Positions 1 through 10,269 of a DNA stretch of 64,000 nt are shown here, piece after piece (the stretch's first letter is position 1; every line of letters starts with the position of its first letter). A model generated the notes under the pieces. The model worked only from the letters and a program-made list of their open reading frames with translations, did not search any database and was not told the DNA's origin. This DNA is from Polytrichum commune (lineage: Eukaryota > Streptophyta > Polytrichopsida > Polytrichales > Polytrichaceae): assembly GCA_950295325.1 (NCBI GenBank), contig OX485804.1, positions 4,834,001 through 4,898,000 of the forward strand, read 5' to 3'. The position numbers and the translations under genes are program-made.

Positions 1-2455
1 AGAATAGTCATTTTAGAATTTTGATAGGATGTGAATTCATATTGGCACTCAGAATGTGAAATGGACGTTAAAGTAAGTCATTAGTGACCAATTATCCGAA
101 ATGAGCTAAGGGTGAAACATTTAGTTCATATGAAACAGATCCCAAGAGGAAGAGTCTTTTGGGTAGGGCAATAGACATGTGACCAAGTCGAAGAGCCTTA
201 TGAAATCTGATTCCAAGAGACGAGGTAGTTAATTTAGGGGATATAGAGGAGAAGAGGGAGAGGAGAAAGGCAGTTCCTCTCGAGAAGAGAGCCTCCCTTG
301 CTTTGTCGTTTTTTGCTTTTCGCTTGGGTGTGAAGCCCTTTGTGATGTACATCTTACTCTTCTTAATATAATATTACAGCGTGAAGCTGTCTTATCAACT
401 GTGTGTGAGTGAATCGAAATTGTGATGTGTTGTTTGTGTTGTTGTTGTGAATCAATTAAGTCAAAGAGTCATTTTCTGGTTCGTGAAGGATCGGGAAAGC
501 AGTGTATTACCTTTCTCATGTGAAGGGAGTAAGATAATTGTTGTGTAATTTTCATTGTTGAAAGTCGAGTAAAGAAGTGTGAAACCCGTAATTGATATGC
601 AAGTCTGAATTGGGAACTTGTCATGTCATAATAGAGTGAATGTGAAGTTCATTCTTGATGTGTGTATTCGGCCATGTGAATTGGTTGGATTAGTCTTCAT
701 CTACCTGATGTGAAGTTGTGCTGGACATCGGAGAAACAATTTGTTATCTCTTCGGAAATTCTTATAGAACTGCAAGTCGAACTGGAAAACCTGTGAAAGG
801 AGCGATTTCTTCTTCCCCTTGTCTTGTGATTGTCCGAGATCGAAGGCGTGAAGCATTTTGATCATCATAAATCCCTTGAGATTATTTATATGTGTGACGC
901 GAGATAGGAATGTGAAATTCCTTCGAGGTCAACTCTATGCCTTAATTTCAGTAATCTTGATGAAGAGATTCCAAACTAAATAACTACTTGTGACTGGCTA
1001 TCTGAGGAGAGGAGTGTGTCATTTAAAGAGTAAGACCATAATTCTGTGAGCAATCCTCTTTTCCCTCAGAGTGGTGATGGATGTAGTTAAGTTGTCGTGA
1101 ATGATTGACATCTGATTCTCTATCCGAATCAGGATTCAGTGTTGAAAACTTATCAGTCAAAAGAGAGAACAGCGGAGCTTACTCGAAACGAATTCAGGGT
1201 AGAAGCAATTTAGAAATTGAATTTCCCGAGAGCAGACTCACTTCGGCTAAGTTGCTAATTGAGTGAAAGAAAACACCGGGGAGCACAAAGTTGGTGTGTA
1301 ATTCTAAGCAGGGAGCAAAATTATGTCTACAGAGTAATGATTTATTAATGGAAACTGTTTATGAATTAAGTGCCGAGTAAGTGGGATTCGATGAAGTTCT
1401 GACTGCTTGCGGCAATGGAGTGTGTTAAATTTTAGTAACAGTCACCACCTTGAGAAGGGGTAGGTGAATGGAATCTGCGAAGCTGTGAAGTGGAATCGCC
1501 GTTCCTGTAAGGAGGAGAGAAGGAGCTGCACGCGCGTGAAGACCGAAGGAGGAGTCGCGTGGGAGAGCTAAGCCGCCTTTAACCCATATTGTTAGGGGGA
1601 GCACTCAAAGGCAAGCATAAAAGGAGGAGTGGCCAGCATCACCTTCGAGAACTTGACGCTGACTTGGTTACTAGTGACTGGCTACTTGTTACTGGTTACT
1701 GGATACTAAGACTATGGCTCTCTCTATAAGACGTGACTTGACACTGGTTACTTGTGACTGTTACTGGTGACTAGACTATGGCCGTGCTGTGTAGACTATG
1801 GTCCTGCGATTAGACTCTTACGGTCCTGGCTCTGTTCGGTTCGGTTCTAGCCTCGGTCACAAGGTTACTGTCACACGTTAGACTTTTGTTAATTTTAATA
1901 ATTTATTTTAATGCATTCAATTCCACTGAGATAGTGTTAAGTCTAAAACTGACTAAGGAAATAATTCATTACTGTGGTCTATATCTAATTTAATTAAATC
2001 CATCACTTAACCATAGGAGGAGTCAATTGGGAACATGATATCCTTACTAACTGTGGTGTGGCCTTTTGATACTTGGCTACTTTACTGAAGAGACTATGGT
2101 TCACCTCAAGGAGTTTTTGCCTTGGGTTTCTGAGACTATGGCGTACTCAAATGTCTATGGCTGAGCTGTGACTCCCTGAATTACAAAACACATTATAAGA
2201 GTGATGTTACTGATGAGAGTGGGTTGTGAGGGAGTGACTGATCAATTGCATGTACTGCTGTGAGTGACCCTTAACCTTAATTGAATCAATCCTAAAGCTC
2301 ACTCTAGAAGCCTTTTTCCCTGTGTTTGTTGTTCTAAATACATCTTAATTCTCTTGTAATCTATCAATTAACTCAATGGTGATCCCTAGATGTAACACCT
2401 GACACTCATTTGGCCTTCCCTGTGTGGTTTTCTTAATTGGAACCCAATCTAAAAA
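1..2455 (+). mobile_element. LTR-like non-coding repeat, copy A
   Basis: No credible reading frame is present. The stretch is homologous in inverted orientation to 42370-44890. Both copies share a G+A-rich block followed by 'GTGTGAAGCCCTT' (328-340 here), a tract of repeated 'GGTTACTGG/GACTAGACTATGG' words (about 1660-1800), and an end block 'ACACCTGACACTCATTTGG' followed by 'CTAAAAACCTA'. The word TGTGAA/CGTGAAG recurs every few tens of bases. Length, lack of coding and composition suggest a long LTR or LARD-type retroelement terminus, but the element boundaries and duplicated target site are not visible because the window cuts the left side. The right end runs straight into the satellite. 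Confidence 0.55.
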
Positions 2456-5400
2456 CCTATCTACAAGGCTCATGACTAGAATCTGAAATGTGGATTAAGG
2501 GCCCATATAGGTATTTTGATTTTCATAATGTCAAAATATGGTCAGTATAGTAGGACACAGACACCCTCTCGGTTCCGAGAGGGTGGAGAAATGTGGAAAT
2601 TTGAGGCCCTTCACTAGAATCTGATTTGTGGATAATGGGACCATATAGGAAGTTTTGAATTCCAAAAGTTGAAAATATTGTTAGGATAGTTAGACTGGGA
2701 CACCCTCTCGGTTCGGAGAGGGTGGAGAAATGTGGCAATTTGAGGCTTATGACTAGAATCTGATTTGTGGATAATGGGACCATATAGGAAGTTTTGAATT
2801 CCAGAAGTTGAAAATATGGTTAGGATAGGTAGACTGGGACACCCTCTCGGTTCCGAGAGGGTGGAGAAATGTGGACTTTGGAGGCTCATGACTAGAATCT
2901 GAAATGTGGATTAAGGGCCCATATAGGTATTTTGATTTTCAAATGGTCAAAATATGGTCAGTATAGTAGGACACAGACACCCTCTCGGTTCCGAGAGGGT
3001 GGAGAAATGTGGAAATTTTAGGCTCATGACTTGAATGTGATTTGTGTATAATGGGCCCATATAGGTAGATTTGATTTTCAAAAGTTGGAAATATGGTTAG
3101 GATAGTTAGACTGGGACACCCTCTCGGTTCCGAGAGGGTGGAGAAATGTGGCAATTTGAGGCTTATGACTAGAATCTGATTTGTGGATAATGGGACCATA
3201 TAGGAAGTTTTGAATTCCAAAAGTTGAAAATATGGTTAGGATATTTAGACTGGGACACCCTCTCGGTTCCGAGAGGGTGGAGAAATGTGGACTTTGGAGG
3301 CTCATGACTAGAATCTGAAATGTGGATTAAGGGCCCATATAGGTATTTTGATTTTCAAATGGTCAAAATATGGTCAGTATAGTAGGACACAGACACCCTC
3401 TCGGTTCCGAGAGGGTGGAGAAATGTGGAAATTTTAGGCTCATGACTTGAATGTGATTTGTGTATAATGGGCCCATATAGGTAGATTTGATTTTCAAAAG
3501 TTGGAAATATGGTTAGGATAGTTAGACTGGGACACCCTCTCGGTTCCGAGAGGGTAGAGAAATGTGGACTTTGGAGGCTCATGACTAGAATCTGAAATGT
3601 GGATTAAGGACCCATATAGGTAGTTTTGATTTTCAGAATGTCAAAATAGGGTGAGTATAGTAGGACACAGACACCCTCTCGGTTCCGAGAGGGTGGAGAA
3701 ATGTGGAAATTTGAGGCCCTTCACTAGAATCTGATTTGTGGATAATGGGCCCATATAGGTAGATTTGATTTTCAAAAGTTGAAAATATGGTTAGGATAGT
3801 TAGACTGGGACACCCTCTCGGTTCCGAGAGGGTGGAGAAACGTGGAAATTTAAGGCTTATGACTAGAATCTGATTTGTGGATAATGGGACCATATAGGAA
3901 GTTTTGAATTCCAAAAGTTGAAAATATGGTTAGGATAGTTAGACTGGGACACCCTCTCGGTTCCGAGAGGGTGGAGAAACGTGGAAATTTAAGGCTTATG
4001 ACTAGAATCTGATTTGTGGATAATGGGACCATATAGGAAGTTTTGAATTCCAAAAGTTGAAAATATGGTTAGGATAGTTAGACTGGGACACCCTCTCGGT
4101 TCCGAGAGGGTGGAGAAACGTGGAAATTTAAGGCTTATGACTAGAATCTGATTTGTGGATAATGGGACCATATAGGAAGTTTTGAATTCCAAAAGTTGAA
4201 AATATGGTTAGGATAGTTAGACTGGGACACCCTCTCGGTTCCGAAAGGGTGGAGAAATATGGAAATATTAGGCTCATGTCTAGAATCTGATTTTTGGATA
4301 ATGGGCCCATATAGGTAGTTCTGATTTTTACAAGTTCAAAATATGGTTAGGTTAGGTAGACTGGGACACCCTCTCGGAAATTAATGGCTCATGACTAAAA
4401 TCTGGTTTGTGCTTATTTAGCCAATATAGGTAATTCTGGTTTTTAAAAGATGAAAATATGGTGAAAATGGTAGGACAAGGACACCCTCTCGGTTCCGAGA
4501 GGGTGGACAAATGTGGAAATTTGAGGCTCATGACTAGAATCTGATTTGTGGATAATGGGACCATAAGGTAGTTTAGATTTTCAAAAGTTGAAAATATGGT
4601 TAGGATAGTTAGACTGGGACACCCTCTCGTTTCCGAGAGGGTGGAGAAATGTGGAAATTTGAGGCCATTCACTAGAATCTGATTTGTGGATAATTGGCCC
4701 ATATAGGTAGTTTTGATTTTTAAATGTTTAAAATATGGTTATTATAGTAGGACAGGGACACCCTCTCGGTTCCGAGAGGGTGGACAAATGTGGAAATTTT
4801 GTGCTCATGACTAAAATCTGATTTGTGGAAAATGGGCCCATATAGGTAGTTTTGATTTTCCAAAGTTGAAATTGTGGTTAGGATAGTTAGACAGGGACAC
4901 CCTCTCGGTTCCGAGAGGGTGGAGAGGTGTGGAAATTAATGGCTCATGACTAGAATCTGGTTGGTGATTATTTAGCCAATATATGTAATTCTGTTTTTCA
5001 AAAGTTTAAAATATGATGAAAATCGTAGGACAGGGACACCCTCTTGGTTCCGAGAGGGTTGAGAAATGTGGAAATCTTAGGCTCGAGAGTAGAATCTGAC
5101 TTGTGCATATTGAGCCAATATAGGTAATTCTTATTTTCAGAACTCGAAAATATGGTCATTTTTTATTTTAGTGTTTTCCGAAATTTGGATTTGGGGTTCT
5201 CATGACTGGAATCTGATATGTGGTTATGAAGCCAATATAGGTATTTTTGGTTTTCAAAACTTTAAAATATGGTCAGTCTAGTAGGACGGGACACCCTCTC
5301 GGTTCCGACCGGGTGGATAAATGTATATATTTGAGGCTCAATACTATAATCTAATTTGTGCTTCTTGAGCCAATAAGGGAATTTCAAGTTTAGATACTAA

Positions 5401-6065
5401 GGTCATTTTGGTATTAGTGGGTGCCTAGATGTGGAATTTGGGTTCTCAAGACTAGAATCTAATATGTGGATATTGAGTTCATATAGGTAATTCTGATTTT
5501 CAAAAGTTATGGTCATATAGATAATGGGCCCATTTAGGTAGTGTTCATTTTGAAAAGTTCAAAATATGGTTAGGTAGTTAGACTGGGACACCCTCTCGGT
5601 TCCGAGAGGGTGGAGAGATGTGGAAATTAATGGCTCATGACTACAATCTGTTTGTGCTTATTTAGCCCATATATGTAATTCTGATTTTCAAAATTTCAGA
5701 AAATGGTCATTATAGTAGGACCGGGACACCCTCTCGGTTCCGAGAGGGTGGAGAAATGTATGTTTTGAGGCTCAAGACTAGAATATGATTTGTGCTTATT
5801 TAGCTAATAAGGGAATTTCAGATTTTGAGAATTTGTCACTGTGGTCATTTTGGGTGCGAACTTGAAAAATATGGTTTGATTTCCCGGTCCAGTTTTCTAA
5901 TTTGCATAAGTGATGCTAATATGTGGTGCTCATATGTGGATTTATTTGGCTCGTCACTAGAATCTGATATCAGGTTATTCAGCTAATATGTTTATTTCTT
6001 GTTTGGAAATATAGATTGTTTGACTAGGACACCCTCTCGGTATGAGTGGGACACCCTCTCGGTCT
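2456..6065. repeat. 138-139 bp satellite array with an invariant palindrome in each unit
   Basis: Tandem array with unit starts 138-139 bp apart (palindromes begin at 2563, 2702, 2841, 2979, 3118, 3257, 3395, 3534 and onward). About 20 units are recognisable. Each carries the arms ACCCTCTCGG and CCGAGAGGGT around a TT loop, a perfect 22-bp inverted repeat. The rest of the unit (for example 'GACTAGAATCTGATTTGTGG', 'GGGCCCATATAGG') varies more. Units from 2466 to about 4340 are near identical. Those from 4380 to 6065 are diverged, partly deleted and irregularly spaced, ending in two half-palindromes near 6030 and 6051. A three-unit block at about 2881-3160 recurs 417 bp later, so there is higher-order structure. 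The unit length is not a multiple of three, so the open frames on the minus strand are not coding. Confidence 0.95.
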
Positions 6066-6166
6066 TTTTGTCATGTCTAAGGTTTTTTTTATGTGTCTAG
6101 AGTCTAAGTTCATGTTTGTAGGTTATTGAGTTGTTCTTTTCTTACTATTTGCCTTTTCTGTCATAG
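6066..6166 (+). other. junction between satellite and first visible exon
   Basis: About 100 bp between the last half-palindrome and the exon at 6167. It is T-rich and ends in TTTTCTGTCATAG, a good pyrimidine tract plus acceptor AG at 6165-6166. There is an in-frame TAG at the junction and no ATG in frame. The stretch therefore reads as the 3' end of an intron, and the exon upstream of it has not been found. Confidence 0.6.
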
Positions 6167-8466
6167 TTGGAGAAGGGGGTTGAGGCTGAGATTGCTTCAT
6201 TTGAGAATGTGTGTTCCGTTGAAATCGATTGGAGTTCCACGGAAGATATTTTTCAACCGGGAGATTATGTTGAGCATTGGAGGCTGATTCTTTGGGACAA
6301 GGCATTTTTGGTTTATTTTGACGATAAGGGAGATCTAAAATTTGTCAAAGGCCTTGATCTCATGGATTTTAGGGACGGCCCCATATCAATCAAACGCGTT
6401 GCTTACCGGTAATATTCTGAGTTTTCTTTGAGTATATATGTTGTTTTTGTTTCATTTTCTTTTCCCCACCGTCTTTGTTTCTCATGTTCTTCATTTTTCA
6501 GGTTCATTCACCGTGAGCTCGTTGTGAAGAATGCATTGCCTTCTTCGTGCTTGCCAACTTTCCTTTTACATTGGCTCGATGTCAACTCCGATCTTTGTGT
6601 TTTTACGCCCAATCAAGTTGCCAAGTTTCCGCAGTCTCACTTGCAAGCTGGGGGATGGTACTTGGATTGTTCTGGAGGATTTGTGCCTGCGGAAGAAAAG
6701 CCTCTTCTTACTAGCCTTGTGCGTAGTGCTCCCGAGGTGAATATTGTCCCGGATGAGGAGCCCGACATCGTTGAGCTTCCTCTTCCACCGCCCAAGGCAC
6801 CCAAGGCAAAGGGCAGAGGTAAGAATACCGGCACTCAATTAACTCGGTCCGCCTCAAAGGCCCCCGTTCAGCCACCCACCTTACTACAGAGTCCACCTAG
6901 CACTCCCTCCGTTGCTCCATCAGCTGCCCCCTCTATCACTCCCTCCGCATGTCGGCCACCAACTGTTGCTACTCCTTCTCACAGTGGCACTTCTCTTCTC
7001 TCCTTGCCTCGCAAGAGGAAGGCCGCCCTCTTGGATACGAGTGTCACCTCTTCGGATTCACCTACCACGTTTTCCCTCATAAAAAATGTGGACATGGTAC
7101 AACTCATGCTCGATTGCGACCTTGCAGGAGGTCCCCTCCCGGCATATACGCGCATCCAAGAGTTCATTGCCAAAGTTTGTATGTTTTTTATTGGCATTCA
7201 TCAAACTCCTTTCCATTTGGTTTGCGGTTTTTTTTTCCTTCTTCATTTTTTCTCATGGATTTTTCATTGCAGGCCGGGGAAGGTTGTTCCCGTGTGAACA
7301 CCTCCTCTACACATCACAAGAGACTGGATTTACTCTTCGCGGACATTCCCGAAAATTTGCCGGTGCCCAACATCTCCACGGATGTTCCTGATTGGAACAA
7401 GCTCCATGACTCTTACTATGACTGTCTTTTTGCTTTTGCAAAATCTAACCTCTATGATCATGGCGTCCTTGTTATTGTCCATTGTGCGAGTGCAAGTGTT
7501 TCTAGGCTTATTTTCGATTGGGCTCACACTTACGACTTCTACGTCGCCGAAGATTGGTTCGGTATGGCTGATTTGGACCTCCAATCTCCGGTGGACCCCT
7601 CTGGAGTGGTAAGCAACTATCCCTCTTCTAGTCCATTTTTGTTTTGTTTTTTTTTCATTTCACTTCCTCCGATTCTTATGGAATCGTTTTCATTTTTTCA
7701 GACTCGTAAATTCAGTATCAAGGTTCTTGTTCGTGTTAACTCCGTTCTGAAAGTGCGACCGGAGGCCGCCAAGGAGTATGGTTACTACCTCCAGCGAGAT
7801 GGATGGTTGAATGCTTTCACCGATGAGAAGAGCCAGACGATGCACAGTGATGGGATACCATGGAGAGGTGCTCGCGAGAAGCATCAAGTTTTCTTCTCTA
7901 TCCTTTTTACTACTCTCACAAATAAGAATGATGTTGTTATGGACTGGCATTGTGGTGTAGGTGGTTCAATTACAACGTGTCGCTCCATTGAGCGGCATAT
8001 TGTGGCCCTTGAGAGTGACCCAGTGATTTTCAATGAGATCCTACTCCCCATGCGTGAAAACCAACCTTCGCAACCCTCCCGCTCAAATGCCCCACTGTCT
8101 ACCTCTATGTTTGATCCGCCTAAGAAGATGACCAAACGAGCATTCGGTTTTCTTTGTGCGTAAGTTTTCTTTCTATGTTTTGTCATGTTTGCCTTCTAGT
8201 GATTTTCCCATCTTCGTGTGTCATCTTGTTTCTAATCTTATTGCTTTTTGGTTCAGAGCGCCAAGGGAGAACGCATGTAGAGTTCGAGTCCTTCCAAGAC
8301 ATTTGAGCTCCCTTGCTATGCGGCCGGGCTTGCCAATCTTTTGGCGGAAGCTCCGTCTCCACCTCCCAGTCGCATCCGACCTTTCAACAAACTAGTAGAG
8401 GAGTATTTAGACGTAGAGGCGGAGGAGGGCGAGGATAGTGATAGACATGGTAGTCCTAGTTCTTGA
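6167..8466 (+). CDS. Multi-exon gene with beta-class DNA amino-methyltransferase-like domain, 5' exon missing, 3' frame broken
   Basis: Exons read as 6167-6408, 6502-7174, 7273-7608, 7702-8159 and a last exon from about 8257. All four introns are 93-98 bp, T-rich and GT-AG; the first four exons join in one frame (about 570 codons). Residues 1-140 are an unidentified N-terminal domain, followed by a Pro/Ser/Lys-rich linker. From about residue 320 the order fits beta-class N4-cytosine/N6-adenine methyltransferases: a degenerate motif IV region (DLLFADIPEN, 328-333 being ADIPEN where DPPY or SPPY is expected), a strand ending GVLVIV, then GAREKHQ, and the cofactor-binding motif DWHCGVGGS at about 498 followed by IVALESD. 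The missing DPPY/SPPY argues against catalysis. The first visible codon is TTG after an acceptor, so the start is upstream or lost. The 8160 donor GTAAGT is canonical, but the coding-like tail (LPCYAAGLANLLAEAP, ending TGA at 8466) lies in another frame with a TAG at 8278. This suggests an indel or a decaying copy. The methyltransferase fold is inferred from motifs only. Confidence 0.6.
6409..6501 (+). other. intron 1 of methyltransferase-like gene
   Basis: Starts GTAATA after CTTACCG and ends TTCATTTTTCAG. Splicing restores the codon CG|G and continues as AYRFIHREL. Without splicing there is an immediate TAA. Confidence 0.8.
7175..7272 (+). other. intron 2 of methyltransferase-like gene
   Basis: Donor GTTTGT after codon AAA and acceptor TTGCAG before GCC. 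This phase-0 choice joins the two frames. The neighbouring GTATGT at 7179 would give the wrong phase and an early stop. Confidence 0.7.
7609..7701 (+). other. intron 3 of methyltransferase-like gene
   Basis: Donor GTAAGC, acceptor TTTTTTCAG, phase 0. The intron is length-divisible and has no stop in frame, but it is T-rich and has the same architecture as the other introns. Confidence 0.75.
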
Positions 8467-10260
8467 CTACGCCTCGGACCTCCATTTTGTTTGTATTGAT
8501 TTTACTCTATAAGTTTATTTCTTGAATTTTTATGTGGCTTTTGCAAACCTTATTCAATCCCTCATTAAAGTTCGTTAGTGTTTGATTTCAATTCTCTAGA
8601 TAGGTTCGGGTGGACAAGTTGAGTATACTTTGAAGGTTGTCTTCTTTAGTTGTACTTGAGAGATGGTAAGGTTGTGAGTGACTTTGAATGGTTTGAATGT
8701 TTGTGTTCAACTTTAACTCTTGGCCACATTCCATACTGCTTTAATGTTTGTGTTAAGCTTCAATTGATGACGTAAGTCCTAATTTAATATAAACGTATTC
8801 GAAACCTAGACTATAAGATGTTTGATAACAAACACTATCTTCCACGCCTATAGGTTCGGTTGGTTCACCGAACAAAGTTCGGTTCTTATTTACACGGGAA
8901 TGGGATGCCTTTCCGACAAATTGAAGACAAACTATCACTAAAATCCACGGAAATAGGCACGACTTCTCCTATAATTACCCAACAAATTTGAAAATCTCCG
9001 CTCTCCAATCTGCGCTCTCCGCTCTCCGCTCTCTGAGCTATGCTCACATACTTCAGTTTCCCCTTTTACTTCCGATCTACTTTTATTTGGGCAAATGACA
9101 TAATGATTATTTTCCATATCGTAATGTAATACTATTAAGTGGTAGATTACTTAATATTAGTTAATGTGAAGTGATAGTTTAGTATTGTAGAAAATGAGAA
9201 AGTATTTTTTTTAAAGAAAAAACCTTTTCTTTTTCTTATTTTTTAGTTTATTTGACTTGTTACCCATATATTTGAGTTGTTAATTGGTAATTAGATCCTA
9301 AAAAATACTTGAGTACTAGAATATCTTGAATGGTTTGAAAATGAATCAAAAGTCTGACTAGTAGTAAGTAGTTTGAAGTCCCTAGTCCATTATATAGAGA
9401 TGACTTCAAAGGCTCACTATAGGCTTTCAGAGTGTACATTTTCTACAAAATTTATATTGACTAAATAATAGGTCTTCAAGTCGTTCTTACAACCTAAGTT
9501 GATTATAGTTTTTTTAGTTGTCATTTTATTTTATTTGTACATGCACAAATAACTCTTAAAGTTTTATTTTTAGTTTAAGTAGTTTCGACTCATTTAAGAA
9601 TTCTATATTAAGTTATAGGTTTTTTCGTGGGGTAGTTCTATATACTCATTGCACTATAGAATTTCTCTAGATTTATAAAAGATCATAATATGTTTTAGGC
9701 CACATTGATTTGCATTCTAGTATCCAAAATATTTCAGAGGGGTCTAAGTTGCTTAATTCATAGCAACTAAGTTTGGATTGGACTTTTAGACGTTCAATAA
9801 GATTATCTAGATTTATTTTTCTCACCAAGACATCTAGATCTTAATTTTAATTTATTTGTGACTTGAAGATAAATACAAAAACACCCTTCACTTGAAAATC
9901 CAAGGGGTACTTACTTACTTTTCAATGATAAAAGATGAAATTGTTCATAGAGAAAAAATAAATCTTATAACATAAACTATAAATGATTTTCCTGACATGT
10001 TTGGTTTCATTGTCATGAACACCAATTTAGTGGAGGCTAAGCAATGGTGGGACTTTCAAGATCAGATGTTCCCTAATGAGAAAGTTATTGCAAGGACTCA
10101 ATTGACTATGACAAGAGCACAAAGCTCCAAACAGAAATAATTTAGAATCAAGAGAGATCAAAGACATGGCCCCAAAAGAGCACAGTGGGTAACATGGCTT
10201 TACTCTAAAAAAAATCCAAATTTTAACGTTTGCATTTTGCAAGTGTGAATTTTTTTACGA
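8467..10260. other. intergenic, no gene recognised
   Basis: AT-rich DNA downstream of the methyltransferase-like gene. The only visible structure is a short run of CGCTCTC words at about 8995-9040. I see no transposon ends, RNA gene or coding exon. Confidence 0.6.
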
Positions 10261-10269
10261 AATTGCGTC

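Noticed and set aside
2523-4702. Series of minus-strand open frames of 60-116 residues sharing FSTLSEPRGCPSL
   Set aside because: They are translations of the 139-bp satellite. The unit length shifts frame each repeat and the frames end whenever the phase changes.
2456-6065. Possible CRISPR-like array because of regularly spaced palindromes
   Set aside because: The spacers between palindromes are themselves repeats, the unit is 139 bp and the context is a eukaryotic nuclear genome. It is a satellite.
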